Part shown: positions 1 through 7,704 of the stretch, piece after piece | How the letters are laid out: each line of letters opens with the position of its first letter | Numbering within the stretch: the stretch's first letter is position 1 | Source of the DNA: DASTBU01 sp035711845 | GTDB lineage: Bacteria > Acidobacteriota > Vicinamibacteria > Vicinamibacterales > 2-12-FULL-66-21 | NCBI GenBank assembly: GCA_035711845.1 | Contig: DASTBU010000003.1 | Location: forward strand, 1-37,843 | Length of the DNA: 37,843 bases | Direction: 5' to 3' | Position numbers and translations under genes: made by a program | Notes under the pieces: model-generated | The model's database searches: none | The model's input: only the letters and a program-made list of their open reading frames with translations | Told to the model about the DNA's origin: nothing

Positions 1-381
1 GATGGCCCGGACCGTCTCCCAGGCGAGGCCCAGGAGAGAGCCGTTCACGGCGGGCGGCGGCTGTGACGGCGTTCTGGCGTCGCTCGCCTCGGTCGTCGCT
101 CTCGCGACGATGGACAGCCCGCCCCACAAGTCATTGGCCAACCGGTACACCCGGTATTCAGAGCCGGGCTCCCAGGGCGACCCCAGCCGCAAGACCATGG
201 CCTCGGGCGCGGCATCGCAGGCGGCCAGCACGGCCTCCTGCTGCTCGCGGCTGAGCGGCGCCCAGCCGGCGGGCAGCACCGGAGTCCTGTGCGGCTCGGG
301 AAATGCGACCACCTTTCCGCCCCGCTCAATCAGGCGGACTCCCCTGGCGGGACGAACGTGGACTGAAGGGTTCGACTGCAT
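1..381 (-). CDS. Hypothetical protein, N-terminal part only (runs off the window edge)
   Basis: An uninterrupted minus-strand frame of 127 codons starts at ATG 381-379 and is still open at base 1, so the C-terminus is missing. The start is preceded by an AGAGAAG stretch that could act as a weak ribosome binding site. The visible part begins MQSNPSVHVRPARG and contains a compact, mixed-charge region (PAGWAPLSREQQEAVLAA, then a YRVYRLANDLWGGLSIVAR segment) followed by a proline-rich linker. The residue composition looks coding and the antisense frames look worse. I do not recognise the family. It lies downstream of the repeat array at 431-588 and in the same direction as the coiled-coil gene before it, so the two could be co-transcribed if the array does not terminate transcription. 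Confidence 0.5.
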   Translation of the reverse strand, partial: MQSNPSVHVRPARGVRLIERGGKVVAFPEPHRTPVLPAGWAPLSREQQEAVLAACDAAPEAMVLRLGSPWEPGSEYRVYRLANDLWGGLSIVARATTEASDARTPSQPPPAVNGSLLGLAWETVRAI

Positions 382-430
382 GATCTTCTCTGAGCGCTGC
401 TCGCGTGGCATGGCTGTGGACTCCCTCGAG

Positions 431-588
431 GGTTCAACGGTTCAAGGTTCAAGGTTCAAGGTTCCGGGGTTCACTGTTCACGGGGTTCAAGGTTCCGTGA
501 ACCGCCTGAACTGTCCGAACCCTCTGAACCCTCTGAACCCTTGAACCTCAGAACCTTGAACCCTGAACCTTTGAACTCCTGAACCCCC
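431..588. repeat. Short tandem-repeat array, GGTTCAA left arm and GAACCCT/GAACCTT right arm
   Basis: From 431 to about 495 the plus strand carries repeated GGTTCAA units (several exact, then degenerate GGTTCC and GGTTCAC). From about 498 to 588 it carries the inverse units GAACCCT, GAACCTC and GAACCTT. The two arms are inverted relative to each other and could fold into a long imperfect cruciform or RNA hairpin. The array overlaps the 3' end of the small gene at 471-902 and encodes its last 30-odd residues. It lies between two minus-strand genes. Confidence 0.85.
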
Positions 589-902
589 AATCGACCATCC
601 CTCGCAGTGTTCGCGCGCTTGAGTGCCTCCCCGTAAAGCCGAATCCAGAGGCCTGCCGAGGCTGCCAGGTCTGCGCACTTTCGCTGGAGCCGCTCGTTCT
701 CTTCAATGAGACGGGCGTTTTCCCGGGCGAGCCTTACAGCCTGGGCCTCTTTCGTGAACCGGGCATGCAGCGTGTTCGCGCGCCGGGAGTCCAGCCAGTT
801 GTAGGTCATTGCCCCGTCCATGCGCCGCTCCTGGTCTGAAAAGTGCCTTCTCTGGTAGATAACGTCGCCGAAGGGAGAAGCGAACGAAAGCGCGTGAGAC
901 AT
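471..902 (-). CDS. Small coiled-coil hypothetical protein with a repeat-encoded tail
   Basis: A 143-residue frame from ATG 902-900; an in-frame TTG at 917 is an alternative start, and neither has a good ribosome binding site. Residues about 1-50 contain many aromatic and charged residues (MSHALSFASPFGDVIYQRRH). Residues about 55-85 form a heptad-like stretch (RLARENARLIEENERLQRK) expected to be a coiled coil. From about residue 109 the sequence comes from the 431-588 repeat array and is low complexity (FKGSEGSEGSDSSGGS), so the natural C-terminus may once have been shorter. Family not recognised. A regulator or scaffold is possible but not shown. No long antisense frame competes in the first 100 codons. 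Confidence 0.5.
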   Translation of the reverse strand: MSHALSFASPFGDVIYQRRHFSDQERRMDGAMTYNWLDSRRANTLHARFTKEAQAVRLARENARLIEENERLQRKCADLAASAGLWIRLYGEALKRANTARDGRLGVQEFKGSGFKVLRFKGSEGSEGSDSSGGSRNLEPREQ

Positions 903-1122
903 GCTTTCGGGGGCCAATCAGGGGTTCGGATGTGCGAAAACGAGACACCGCCCGGGGTATCTACGAGCGGAACCCCTCTGGATCCGTTCCAGTCGGATGG
1001 ACAATGAGATGCGCTGTCGCGGTCGAGGGCCGTCGATCAAACGCAAGGCAATGATGCTGCGGCCATCGTGGCGCGAGCGGGGCGTAGATCGACAACGCCT
1101 CCACGGTGGACGCAACGCGGCG

Positions 1123-1347
1123 TCAGAGCGAGATGATCATCGAGCTGCCGCAGCCCCGCTCCCTGCAGAATCGGCTGATGCCATCAATGGCTTCCTGCAG
1201 GCTGGTGGAATCCGCTGCGCCCCGTCGTTGCCTCGAGGCCATCGTCCGCTCCATGGCGGCCTGAACCTCCTTCAGATCTAGAGTCCTTCTCCTGGGAGCG
1301 GCTTTCTTCGTCGGGCGTGCTGTTCTCTTGCCAGCCTTCTTAGCCAT
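1123..1347 (-). CDS. Small basic hypothetical protein, 74 aa
   Basis: Starts at ATG 1347, preceded by AAGGAG with a 5-base spacer, one of the best ribosome binding sites in the window. The N-terminal 22 residues are rich in Lys/Arg/Ala (MAKKAGKRTARPTKKAAPRR), like histone-H1-type tails or nucleic-acid-binding tails. The rest looks helical (LDLKEVQAAMERTMASRQRR), with a Cys pair near the end (FCRERGCGSS). A consensus-like promoter lies upstream at 1387-1415, so the gene can be transcribed separately from the kinase operon that ends at 1439. Function unknown; a small nucleic-acid-binding protein is a guess from composition alone. Confidence 0.65.
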   Translation of the reverse strand: MAKKAGKRTARPTKKAAPRRRTLDLKEVQAAMERTMASRQRRGAADSTSLQEAIDGISRFCRERGCGSSMIISL

Positions 1348-1386
1348 TCAGACTCCTTGGTTTTTGACGGGTTCAGTTGTAATTGG

Positions 1387-1415
1387 AGTGTAGGCACAGC
1401 TACTGAAGAGGTCAA
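1387..1415 (-). promoter_or_regulatory. Sigma-70-like promoter for the 74-aa basic protein
   Basis: On the minus strand TTGACC (1415-1410) and TACACT (1392-1387) are separated by exactly 17 bases, a near-consensus -35/-10 pair. It lies just after the kinase gene stop and about 40 bases upstream of the ATG at 1347. Confidence 0.6.
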
Positions 1416-1438
1416 GGACTCGAGAGGCAGGCGAGAAC

Positions 1439-3985
1439 CTACCTTCCCGTCACTCTCTCCAGTACACGTTTGAACCGGAGATTACCACGCAGCTCGTCTA
1501 CTCGGGGGTCGACCGCCAGCCAAAGGATATCCACACTCCGCTCGTCTGCAGCCTGCTCGAGCATGGCCAACGCCGTCTCGAAGTCGGAGAGTCCCAGATG
1601 TATGTAGGCGAGGTGCTCAGGCCCCATACTCTCCTTGTTTCGTTCCAGTTCTACCACCAGGCGGCGCATCGCCCCTCGCGCTTCCTGGGGCTGGCCGACG
1701 CGGGCCTGCAAGGAGATCAAATGCGCGCGCCAGCCCGGCGCCGGAACGGTGGACAACGTGATGGCTTCCTGAGCAGCATCAATCGCCTCGGGGAGTGAGT
1801 TGGCGGCAGCCAGCACCCTCGACCGAATGATTCGCACCCCCGCAGAACCGGGATTCAAGGCCAGCGCCTCGTCAGCCGCACGCAACGCGGCAGCGTAATC
1901 GCGCCTGAAGAGCTCGACCAGCGCCTCTGTCGAGGCCGCACTCGATGACAGCGGATTAACGAGGCGTCCACGTCTGGCATACTCCAAAGCTGAGTCGAGG
2001 CGGCCGGCTGCTGCCAAGTAACGCGCGTACTGCGTGATGGCGCGATCAGAGCTGCCATTGAACTCGATCGCGCGCAGATACTCTTCCTCGGCGCCGCGCC
2101 AGTCCCAGTTGTAGTAGAACTTCAGGTCGCCGGTGAGCACGCGGGCTTCTGATGACTCGCTGTCGAGCGCCAGCGCGCGCTCGATCCGAACAGTCGCACG
2201 TGCCCTTGCCTCCGCGTGCGTAATTGCTCCTTTGATGCCAAGGTCGATGTAGCTGCGGGCAAGGCCGACAAGGGCCGGAGCATATTCGGGGTCGAGCTCG
2301 AGCGCCCGCTCGAAGGCTGCGATCGCGAGTCGCGCATGGTCGGGCGACAGCTGCTTCAAGTGATACAACCCTTCGAAGTAGGATTCCGTAACTCGTTGGG
2401 TTGTCACCTGCGTCGCGCCCAATCGGCGGGACGCACCAGTGCTTACGGCAGCTCGGACATTCCCTGCCACCTCCCGAGCGATCGACGCGTAAAGGGAATC
2501 GATCGACCCCAGCTCGCTCGTGAACGATTTCGTCCAGAGTAACTCGCCCGTCCCTGCGGCGAAGAGCTTCGCGTCGACGCGGATAGCCTGCCGATCGCGT
2601 CCTCCCTCGGCAACCAAGGCCGCGGTTGGCTGCAACACTGCGTCGACGCCCAGGGCAGCCGCGATTTGCGCCGGTGACTGGGTCGTGTTGGTGAATCTGC
2701 CAACCGAGTCGGATGCCGTGACCCGCAGGGAGTCCACCTGGCCAAGCGTAGCGATCAGCTGATCCGTCAGGGCGTCTGCGACGAACGGCGCTTCGGACGA
2801 ACCCGACGCATAGACGAAAGGTAGCACCGCGACCCGGCTTGCCATCGGCGCGGAGCCGCCACCTCCTGTCCCAGTCCACACAATCAGCGCAGTGATCACC
2901 AGCATCAGCGCCGCCGCGACAGGCACGAGCACCCTCCACGGCCAACGCCAGGAGGGCAGTGTCAACGTTTCTGGCGGGCTCTCCAAATCCCGCAGCGCCA
3001 GCTCGAGCTCCGCGGCCGTTCGCTGACGGTGGGCCGGATTCGGGCTCAGCGCTCGTTCGACAGCGACGACGAACGGCGCAGGCAAATCCGCGCGCAGATC
3101 GTCCAGCTCGCGCCGTTTGCCCTCGATATGCGCACGCGCGAGCTCGGATATCGAACCGGCTGTCACGGGAAACTGACCCGTGACGAGGTAGAACAACAGC
3201 ACGCCCAGGCTGTAGAGATCGCTTTGAACGGACGCGGGCTGCGCTTTGAAGATTTCTGGCGCGAGGTACAGAGGGGTGCCTGCGAGCCGGGTCGAACCGG
3301 CGCTCTGGCGCAGCTCTTCGCCGGTGCCGAAGTCCATGAGGACCGTGCGGCCGGAAGCTTCCAGTATCACGTTCTGGGCCTTCACGTCGCGGTGAATCAG
3401 GCCCGCGGCGTGGACGGCCGAAAGCGCGGCGCACAGCTGGCGGCCGATACGGGCGGCCTCGTCGGCCGGGAGCGGGCCGTGCGCCTTGATCCGTTCCTCG
3501 AGGGATTCCCCCCGCACGAGCTCCATCCAGAGCCCCATGCGGCCTTCGTGCTCCTCGGCGCCGTAGACCGATACGACGTGCTCGTGACGGATCCGGGCGA
3601 GACGGCGCGCTTCGCCGAGCACCCGCTCCTGGGCATCGCGGCGGGCCCGGTGGTCGTGATGGAGCTGCTTGAGCGCAACATCGCGGTGCAGGCGCGAGTC
3701 CCACGCGCGGTACACCTCGCCGCTCGTGCCCTGACCGATACGTTCCAGGAGCACCAGCGGGCCCCAATGCTCGACGTGCGGCCGATCGTCAGCCGGCGCT
3801 GAAGCCTGGACGTCCTCGTCCGGGAGGGTGCGATAGAGCTGGGAGATGTTCTCGACGAGCCGGAGGTGCCGCACCAGACGTTGTTGTCGCGGAGGGACCT
3901 GGACGTCGGCGGCCTCCCAGTCGACCGGCACACCGTCGGCGACCGACGATGCGACGTCTGCGAGCGCGCGATCTTCACTATTCAA
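1439..3985 (-). CDS. Transmembrane Ser/Thr protein kinase with C-terminal TPR repeats
   Basis: 848 residues. The cytoplasmic kinase domain covers about 78-335: glycine loop ERIGQGTSGEVY, catalytic Lys in VALK (106), HRDVKAQN loop (198-205), DFG (218-220) and a PLYLAPE activation-segment end. All key residues are present, so it should be active. A single membrane helix lies at about 352-370 (VLVPVAAALMLVITALIVW). An extracytoplasmic AVLPF-type domain (about 385-520) and a long TPR array to the C-terminus follow, a layout known from acidobacterial and other bacterial Hanks-type kinases. The start is TTG at 3985, overlapping the sigma factor stop by 8 bases, so translation is probably coupled. 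The likely role is phosphorelay signalling from the envelope; the substrate cannot be told. The paired sigma factor is a plausible partner (inference). Confidence 0.92.
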   Translation of the reverse strand: MNSEDRALADVASSVADGVPVDWEAADVQVPPRQQRLVRHLRLVENISQLYRTLPDEDVQASAPADDRPHVEHWGPLVLLERIGQGTSGEVYRAWDSRLHRDVALKQLHHDHRARRDAQERVLGEARRLARIRHEHVVSVYGAEEHEGRMGLWMELVRGESLEERIKAHGPLPADEAARIGRQLCAALSAVHAAGLIHRDVKAQNVILEASGRTVLMDFGTGEELRQSAGSTRLAGTPLYLAPEIFKAQPASVQSDLYSLGVLLFYLVTGQFPVTAGSISELARAHIEGKRRELDDLRADLPAPFVVAVERALSPNPAHRQRTAAELELALRDLESPPETLTLPSWRWPWRVLVPVAAALMLVITALIVWTGTGGGGSAPMASRVAVLPFVYASGSSEAPFVADALTDQLIATLGQVDSLRVTASDSVGRFTNTTQSPAQIAAALGVDAVLQPTAALVAEGGRDRQAIRVDAKLFAAGTGELLWTKSFTSELGSIDSLYASIAREVAGNVRAAVSTGASRRLGATQVTTQRVTESYFEGLYHLKQLSPDHARLAIAAFERALELDPEYAPALVGLARSYIDLGIKGAITHAEARARATVRIERALALDSESSEARVLTGDLKFYYNWDWRGAEEEYLRAIEFNGSSDRAITQYARYLAAAGRLDSALEYARRGRLVNPLSSSAASTEALVELFRRDYAAALRAADEALALNPGSAGVRIIRSRVLAAANSLPEAIDAAQEAITLSTVPAPGWRAHLISLQARVGQPQEARGAMRRLVVELERNKESMGPEHLAYIHLGLSDFETALAMLEQAADERSVDILWLAVDPRVDELRGNLRFKRVLERVTGR

Positions 3986-4571
3986 CGTCCATCTCCTCTG
4001 CCAGCCGCATCAGCGCCCTGGTTACGGCCATCCGGGCGGCATCGGCTGTCGTCCTGCCGTGCGCCGCCGCAAGCTGCTGGTAACTCTGCTGCATCTCGAC
4101 GCGGGCGATGATCAGCTCCCGTTCCTCGGGCCGGAGACGCTGGAGCGCCGCCTCGTACCGTTCCACCGCCTCGTGCCCGATCGCCTCGTCCAGCGGCGAC
4201 GCCGACGGGTCCACGAAGCCGTCCGGGGCGTCGATCCCCACAGCCGCCTGCCGCCGATTGGCCCGCCGCACCTCGTCGCGGATCCGATTGAGCAACGCCT
4301 GCCGCAGGTAGGCCTGCAGCGCCCCGTCGTGGCGCGGCTCGAAATCCTGGACGTGCTTCAACGTCTGGGCGAGCGTGTCCTGCACCAGGTCCTCGGTGTC
4401 GCGCAGGTCGCGCGTCCAGCGCGGCAGCCGGCCTCGGGCCCAGCGTCGGAGCGGCCCGGCATGGCGCCGGAACAACTCGTTCAGCGCCTCGGGGTCCCCA
4501 AGCTGAGCGCGCCGCAGCAAGTCCGTCGTGGATGACAGGTCGGGTGGGGAAGATCCGGAGGATTCAGCCAT
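3978..4571 (-). CDS. ECF-type RNA polymerase sigma factor
   Basis: 197 residues. The region-2 domain lies at about 18-90 (LLRRAQLGDPEALNELFRRH, then DTEDLVQDTLAQTL, the conserved sigma region 2 signature). The region-4 helix-turn-helix lies at about 135-190 (LQRLRPEERELIIARVEM, SYQQLAAAHGRTTADAARM). The length is typical of ECF factors. Its 3' end overlaps the kinase gene by 8 bases, so the two form one unit; sigma-kinase pairs like this are frequent in Acidobacteriota and Planctomycetes and replace the usual anti-sigma factor. No Zn-anti-sigma gene is adjacent. The ATG at 4571 lacks a strong ribosome binding site. The gene is separated from mreB upstream by a good terminator, so its promoter should lie at about 4600-4700, although I could not pick one out. 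Confidence 0.9.
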   Translation of the reverse strand: MAESSGSSPPDLSSTTDLLRRAQLGDPEALNELFRRHAGPLRRWARGRLPRWTRDLRDTEDLVQDTLAQTLKHVQDFEPRHDGALQAYLRQALLNRIRDEVRRANRRQAAVGIDAPDGFVDPSASPLDEAIGHEAVERYEAALQRLRPEERELIIARVEMQQSYQQLAAAHGRTTADAARMAVTRALMRLAEEMDVE

Positions 4572-4710
4572 GTGGGGTGGAGGATTTACCCCTCATGACG
4601 TCAGATCATACCCCGGACGTCCCCCGACCCGAACCTGTGCCCCTGTGTGATGTAACGACGGCGCGGCCACGACCGAACAACCCGTAATTGATTGGGGTTA
4701 TGACCAAACA

Positions 4711-4749
4711 AAAGGTGGCTGACACCTTTGGCTCAAGGCATCAGCCACC
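4711..4749 (-). terminator. Intrinsic terminator after mreB
   Basis: On the minus strand GGTGGCTGA (4749-4741) pairs perfectly with TCAGCCACC (4722-4714) and is followed at once by TTTTGTTTGG. A 9-bp stem with a T-rich tail downstream of the mreB stop fits a rho-independent terminator. The stem resembles REP-type hairpins too, so it may be a repeat element used as a terminator. Confidence 0.7.
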
Positions 4750-4756
4750 CGGGGGT

Positions 4757-4794
4757 CGCACCGCCGGTCCGGAGGGAGGACCGGTAATGGTGCG
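4757..4794 (-). terminator. Second hairpin directly after the mreB stop
   Basis: CGCACC (4757-4762) pairs with GGTGCG (4789-4794), and CCGGTCC (4764-4770) with GGACCGG (4778-4784), giving a two-part stem 8 bases past the stop codon. It has no T-run, so it may stabilise the mRNA 3' end rather than terminate transcription by itself. Confidence 0.5.
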
Positions 4795-4801
4795 AGGCGA
4801 C

Positions 4802-5818
4802 TCAATCCACCGCGACTTTCCGGAGGAGCGCCAGGTCGGTCAGCATCTTTCCGGCCCCCAGCACGACCGAGGTCAGCGGGTTCTCGGCGACGAGCACCGG
4901 CAGGCCGGTCTCGTCCCGCAGCCGCTTGTCGAGGTTGCGCAGCAGGGCGCCGCCGCCGGTCAGCACGACGCCGCGGTCGAAAATATCGGCCGAGAGCTCC
5001 GGCGGCACGCGTTCCAGCGCGTCCCGGACGGACTGGACGATGAGGCGAATGGGCTCGGTCAGCGCCTCGCGAATGTCGCTGTCGGTGATAGTGACGGTCC
5101 GGGGCACGCCTTCGAGCAGGTGACGGCCCTTGACCTCCATCGTGATCGAATGGTCGAGAGGCGCCGCCGATCCCACGTCGAACTTGATCTGCTCTGCCGT
5201 GCGCTCGCCGATCAGCAGATTGTGCGAGCGCCGCATGTACTGGATGATCGCCTCGTCGAGCGCGTTGCCGGCGACCCTGAGCGAACGGCCGTACACCGTG
5301 CCGGCCAGCGAGATGACGGCGATATCCGTGGTGCCGCCGCCGATGTCGATGATCATGTTCCCGGCCGCTTCGGTCACCGGCAGACCGGATCCGATGGCCG
5401 CAGCCATCGGCTCGTCAACGAGGTGCACCTCGCTCGCCTTGACCCTGAACCCGCTATCCTTCACCGCCCGGCGTTCCACCTGCGTGATCTCCGGGGGTAC
5501 CCCGATCACGAGCCTCGGGCGGCGGAGAGGATGGTTCCCCTGCACTTTCCTCACGAAGTGCATCAGCATCTTCTCGGCAGCATCGAAGTCGGCGATGACG
5601 CCATCTTTCATCGGACGGACTGGCTTGATGTTCGCCGGCGTGCGGCCCAGCATCTCGTGCGCCTCGGTACCCACGGCCTCGACCGCGCCTTTCGCGGTGT
5701 TGTAGGCCACGATAGATGGTTCGTTGAGGACGATGCCGCGGCCCCGCGCAAAGACACAGGTGTTGGCGGTACCGAGGTCGATCGCGACGTCGGTCGCAAA
5801 CACCGAAAACAGGTTCAT
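4802..5818 (-). CDS. mreB: Rod-shape determining actin homologue MreB
   Basis: 338 residues, normal MreB length. The actin-fold ATP-binding motifs are present: phosphate 1 (AIDLGTANTCVFARG, about 12-26), phosphate 2 (IIDIGGGTTDIAVISL, about 160) and the adenosine motif (VLTGGGALLRNL, near 290). The N-terminal MNLFSVF is a short amphipathic membrane anchor. MreB filaments guide lateral peptidoglycan synthesis at the inner membrane. No mreC, mreD, rodA or pbp2 gene is next to it, so this is either a stand-alone mreB or a second paralogue. The 5' leader contains a perfect 13-bp inverted repeat (5848-5879), and two hairpins follow the stop, so it is probably transcribed by itself. Confidence 0.96.
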   Translation of the reverse strand: MNLFSVFATDVAIDLGTANTCVFARGRGIVLNEPSIVAYNTAKGAVEAVGTEAHEMLGRTPANIKPVRPMKDGVIADFDAAEKMLMHFVRKVQGNHPLRRPRLVIGVPPEITQVERRAVKDSGFRVKASEVHLVDEPMAAAIGSGLPVTEAAGNMIIDIGGGTTDIAVISLAGTVYGRSLRVAGNALDEAIIQYMRRSHNLLIGERTAEQIKFDVGSAAPLDHSITMEVKGRHLLEGVPRTVTITDSDIREALTEPIRLIVQSVRDALERVPPELSADIFDRGVVLTGGGALLRNLDKRLRDETGLPVLVAENPLTSVVLGAGKMLTDLALLRKVAVD

Positions 5819-5840
5819 CGACGGGGCTCCGGGGTTATAA

Positions 5841-5884
5841 CGAGTCAGCAGGATGGCTGCATCGCCGCAGCCATCCTGCCCTCG
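5841..5884 (-). promoter_or_regulatory. Strong hairpin in the mreB 5' leader
   Basis: GCAGGATGGCTGC (5848-5860) and GCAGCCATCCTGC (5867-5879) form a perfect 13-bp inverted repeat with a 6-base loop; CGAG (5841-5844) and CTCG (5881-5884) add an outer stem. It ends about 23 bases before the mreB start, with no T-run behind it. It could be an mRNA-stabilising or attenuating leader structure or a protein-binding palindrome; the sequence cannot distinguish these. Confidence 0.6.
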
Positions 5885-6317
5885 TCAGGAGGAGAGGTGC
5901 CGTTGCTGCCCCTCTCTAACGCATAAGTCGTTCCCACATGCCCGGAATGACGAAATCACGCATTGTCAGGAAAAATCGCGTAACCCCGGTGCTCGGAGCG
6001 ACAGCGGCCCCGCACCGGCGATCACATTCATGAAACACAATCACGGTTCTGTTTCGTGACCGGCGAGATCGACCGAGGCGCTGCCGATTCGGGAGGGTTG
6101 CCGATCGACCCACAGCAATCGTCTGGCTTCTCCTGAAAACCCTGTGACCCGCCCGACGGGGATCACGATGGGCACGATGACGGGATGAGCACGATGCGTC
6201 GCTTTTCTTGTGAAAGGCGAGACACCTCGTGGTCATCGAGTCATCCGATCATCGTGAGGACCGTGGGCGCGTGGAGGGGAATCTGGACGACCTATAGGGC
6301 CCGGTCTGAGATGATTT
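5885..6317. other. Intergenic region with no convincing gene, weak CACGATG repeats
   Basis: The only frames here are short, Arg-rich and without ribosome binding sites. At about 6165-6200 GATCACGAT, GGCACGATG, ACGGGATG and AGCACGATG follow each other as degenerate 8-9-mers, like a decayed short-repeat array. CATGAAAC (near 6030) and GTTTCGTG (near 6051) form an imperfect inverted repeat. This stretch should contain the mreB promoter, but I could not assign one. Confidence 0.45.
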
Positions 6318-7679
6318 TCAGCGATTGCTGGCGAGCGTGATCCTCCGGATGATCAGGTCCATGCCCTCGCTCGCCGAATACCGCGTGTCGCGCGCCAGGT
6401 AATACAGAGCTTCTCCGGTCAACGCGGCCGAGGACGGGCTCGCCATCGCCACTCGGTCCTCGAGCACCTCGAGGCGTGTTGCCCTCCGGCCGCCGGCGTC
6501 GAGACGGATCCGCACGATGCGATGCAGATCTCCGTTCGATCGCTGAATCCCAATCAACCGTCCGTGATGCCAACGGATCCAGACAAGCCCCGAGAGATCG
6601 ATCGTGCCGGCGGCTTTGATCACCCTCGCGTCCGCTCCCTCCAGTCGCGACAGTCCCTCCGAGCCCGCCACATAGACGACGTTGCCTGGCGCCGGCGCGA
6701 TGCTCACCGGGCCGGCCGTGTCGAGCCTGGAAACCAGCGCCACGGCCTTGCTGCCGGGAGTGAGCTTGAAAAGCCGCCGGCCGGAGGAGTCGAGCGCGAG
6801 TACGTCCCCCTGCGGGGAGATCCCGATGTCGGTCAGGCGCGCGCCGGAGGCATCCCCCGGCAGCGCCACGGCCGTCAGCAGCCGGCCGGAAATGAGCTGG
6901 AGCTTGTGCAGCGTGCCCGGCTCCCCTTCCGGCGTGCTTGCCACCCACAGATCGCCCTCGCGCACGTCGATCGTGATGGCTTCGATGCGGCCGAACCCTC
7001 CCGACTCCGCGCCGGTCAGGTTCACAGGGCGTTGGGAGCGTTCGCCGATGACGGTCAGCTTCTGCTCGAGCCGATCGCCAACGATGAACCGATTCGAGAC
7101 GGCGTCGTACGCCAGACCCACCGGCGTGAACGGTAGCGTCGTGAAGCGCACCGCGTCGGTCGTGCCCGCGGCGTCGCCGCTCGCCGGTTTCTCCGAGGCG
7201 GCCGGCTTGGTGGGTGCTGTCACCGCCCCGGCGGGCTCCGGTTTCGCGGGAGGTGTCGCCGGCGCCTCTGTCCCGGCCACAGGGGCGGAGGCTGCGCCCG
7301 CCATCCGCGCCTGCCACTCCTTCCAGGCCGGCAGCGCGCGGACCCGGCGGAAATCCTCGCTCTCGGCTGCATCGGTGGCGACACCCATCGCGTCCAGCCG
7401 CTGAAGCATCACGAGCGCGTCGTGGGGACGGCCGCTGAGGCTCTGCGCCCGCGCGAGCATGGTCAGGAGCGCTGGATCGTTCTTCGGCCCTTTCTGCACG
7501 GTGCGCCAGGAGAGATCGTGAAAGCGTTCGAAGTCTCCGCCGGCGGCCGCCGCCAGCGCCCGATCGCGGCAATCCTGCCAGTTATCGCAGTCAACTGTCT
7601 GGATGACTCGTCCAGCTCCGGGGCCCGGGCCTGCACCCGCGAAGAGAATCGACGAGGAGAGCGCCAGAATGATGAGCAT
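6318..7679 (-). CDS. Secreted beta-propeller protein with N-terminal helical repeats
   Basis: 453 residues. The N-terminal hydrophobic stretch MLIILALSSSILFAGAGPGP is a signal peptide or membrane anchor. Residues about 25-125 look TPR-like (DPALLTMLARAQSLSGRPHD). A Pro/Ala-rich linker (about 130-170) follows, and then repeated blades to the end (TPVGLAYDAVSNRFIVGD, FGRIEAITIDVREGDLWVAS, LTDIGISPQGDVLALD), as in NHL/SMP-30-like propellers. It begins 25 bases after the zinc-ribbon gene and probably shares its transcript. Such propellers bind sugars, lactones or proteins in the periplasm; no catalytic residues can be assigned here. The exact function is unknown. Confidence 0.8.
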   Translation of the reverse strand: MLIILALSSSILFAGAGPGPGAGRVIQTVDCDNWQDCRDRALAAAAGGDFERFHDLSWRTVQKGPKNDPALLTMLARAQSLSGRPHDALVMLQRLDAMGVATDAAESEDFRRVRALPAWKEWQARMAGAASAPVAGTEAPATPPAKPEPAGAVTAPTKPAASEKPASGDAAGTTDAVRFTTLPFTPVGLAYDAVSNRFIVGDRLEQKLTVIGERSQRPVNLTGAESGGFGRIEAITIDVREGDLWVASTPEGEPGTLHKLQLISGRLLTAVALPGDASGARLTDIGISPQGDVLALDSSGRRLFKLTPGSKAVALVSRLDTAGPVSIAPAPGNVVYVAGSEGLSRLEGADARVIKAAGTIDLSGLVWIRWHHGRLIGIQRSNGDLHRIVRIRLDAGGRRATRLEVLEDRVAMASPSSAALTGEALYYLARDTRYSASEGMDLIIRRITLASNR

Positions 7680-7704
7680 GTGGAAGGCAAAAACGAATCC
7701 GCCG

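Noticed and set aside
901..1281. A 126-codon plus frame over the small basic gene
   Set aside because: No motif or ribosome binding site; the minus-strand gene at 1123-1347 has a promoter and a strong ribosome binding site.
2046..3767. A 573-codon minus frame in another phase of the kinase gene
   Set aside because: Arg/Pro-rich shadow of a gene with intact kinase motifs.
4688..5926. A 412-codon plus frame opposite mreB
   Set aside because: Antisense to a textbook mreB and lacking any domain.
5916..6236. A 106-codon minus frame upstream of mreB
   Set aside because: Arg/His-rich with no ribosome binding site and no protein-like pattern; it lies in the presumed promoter region.
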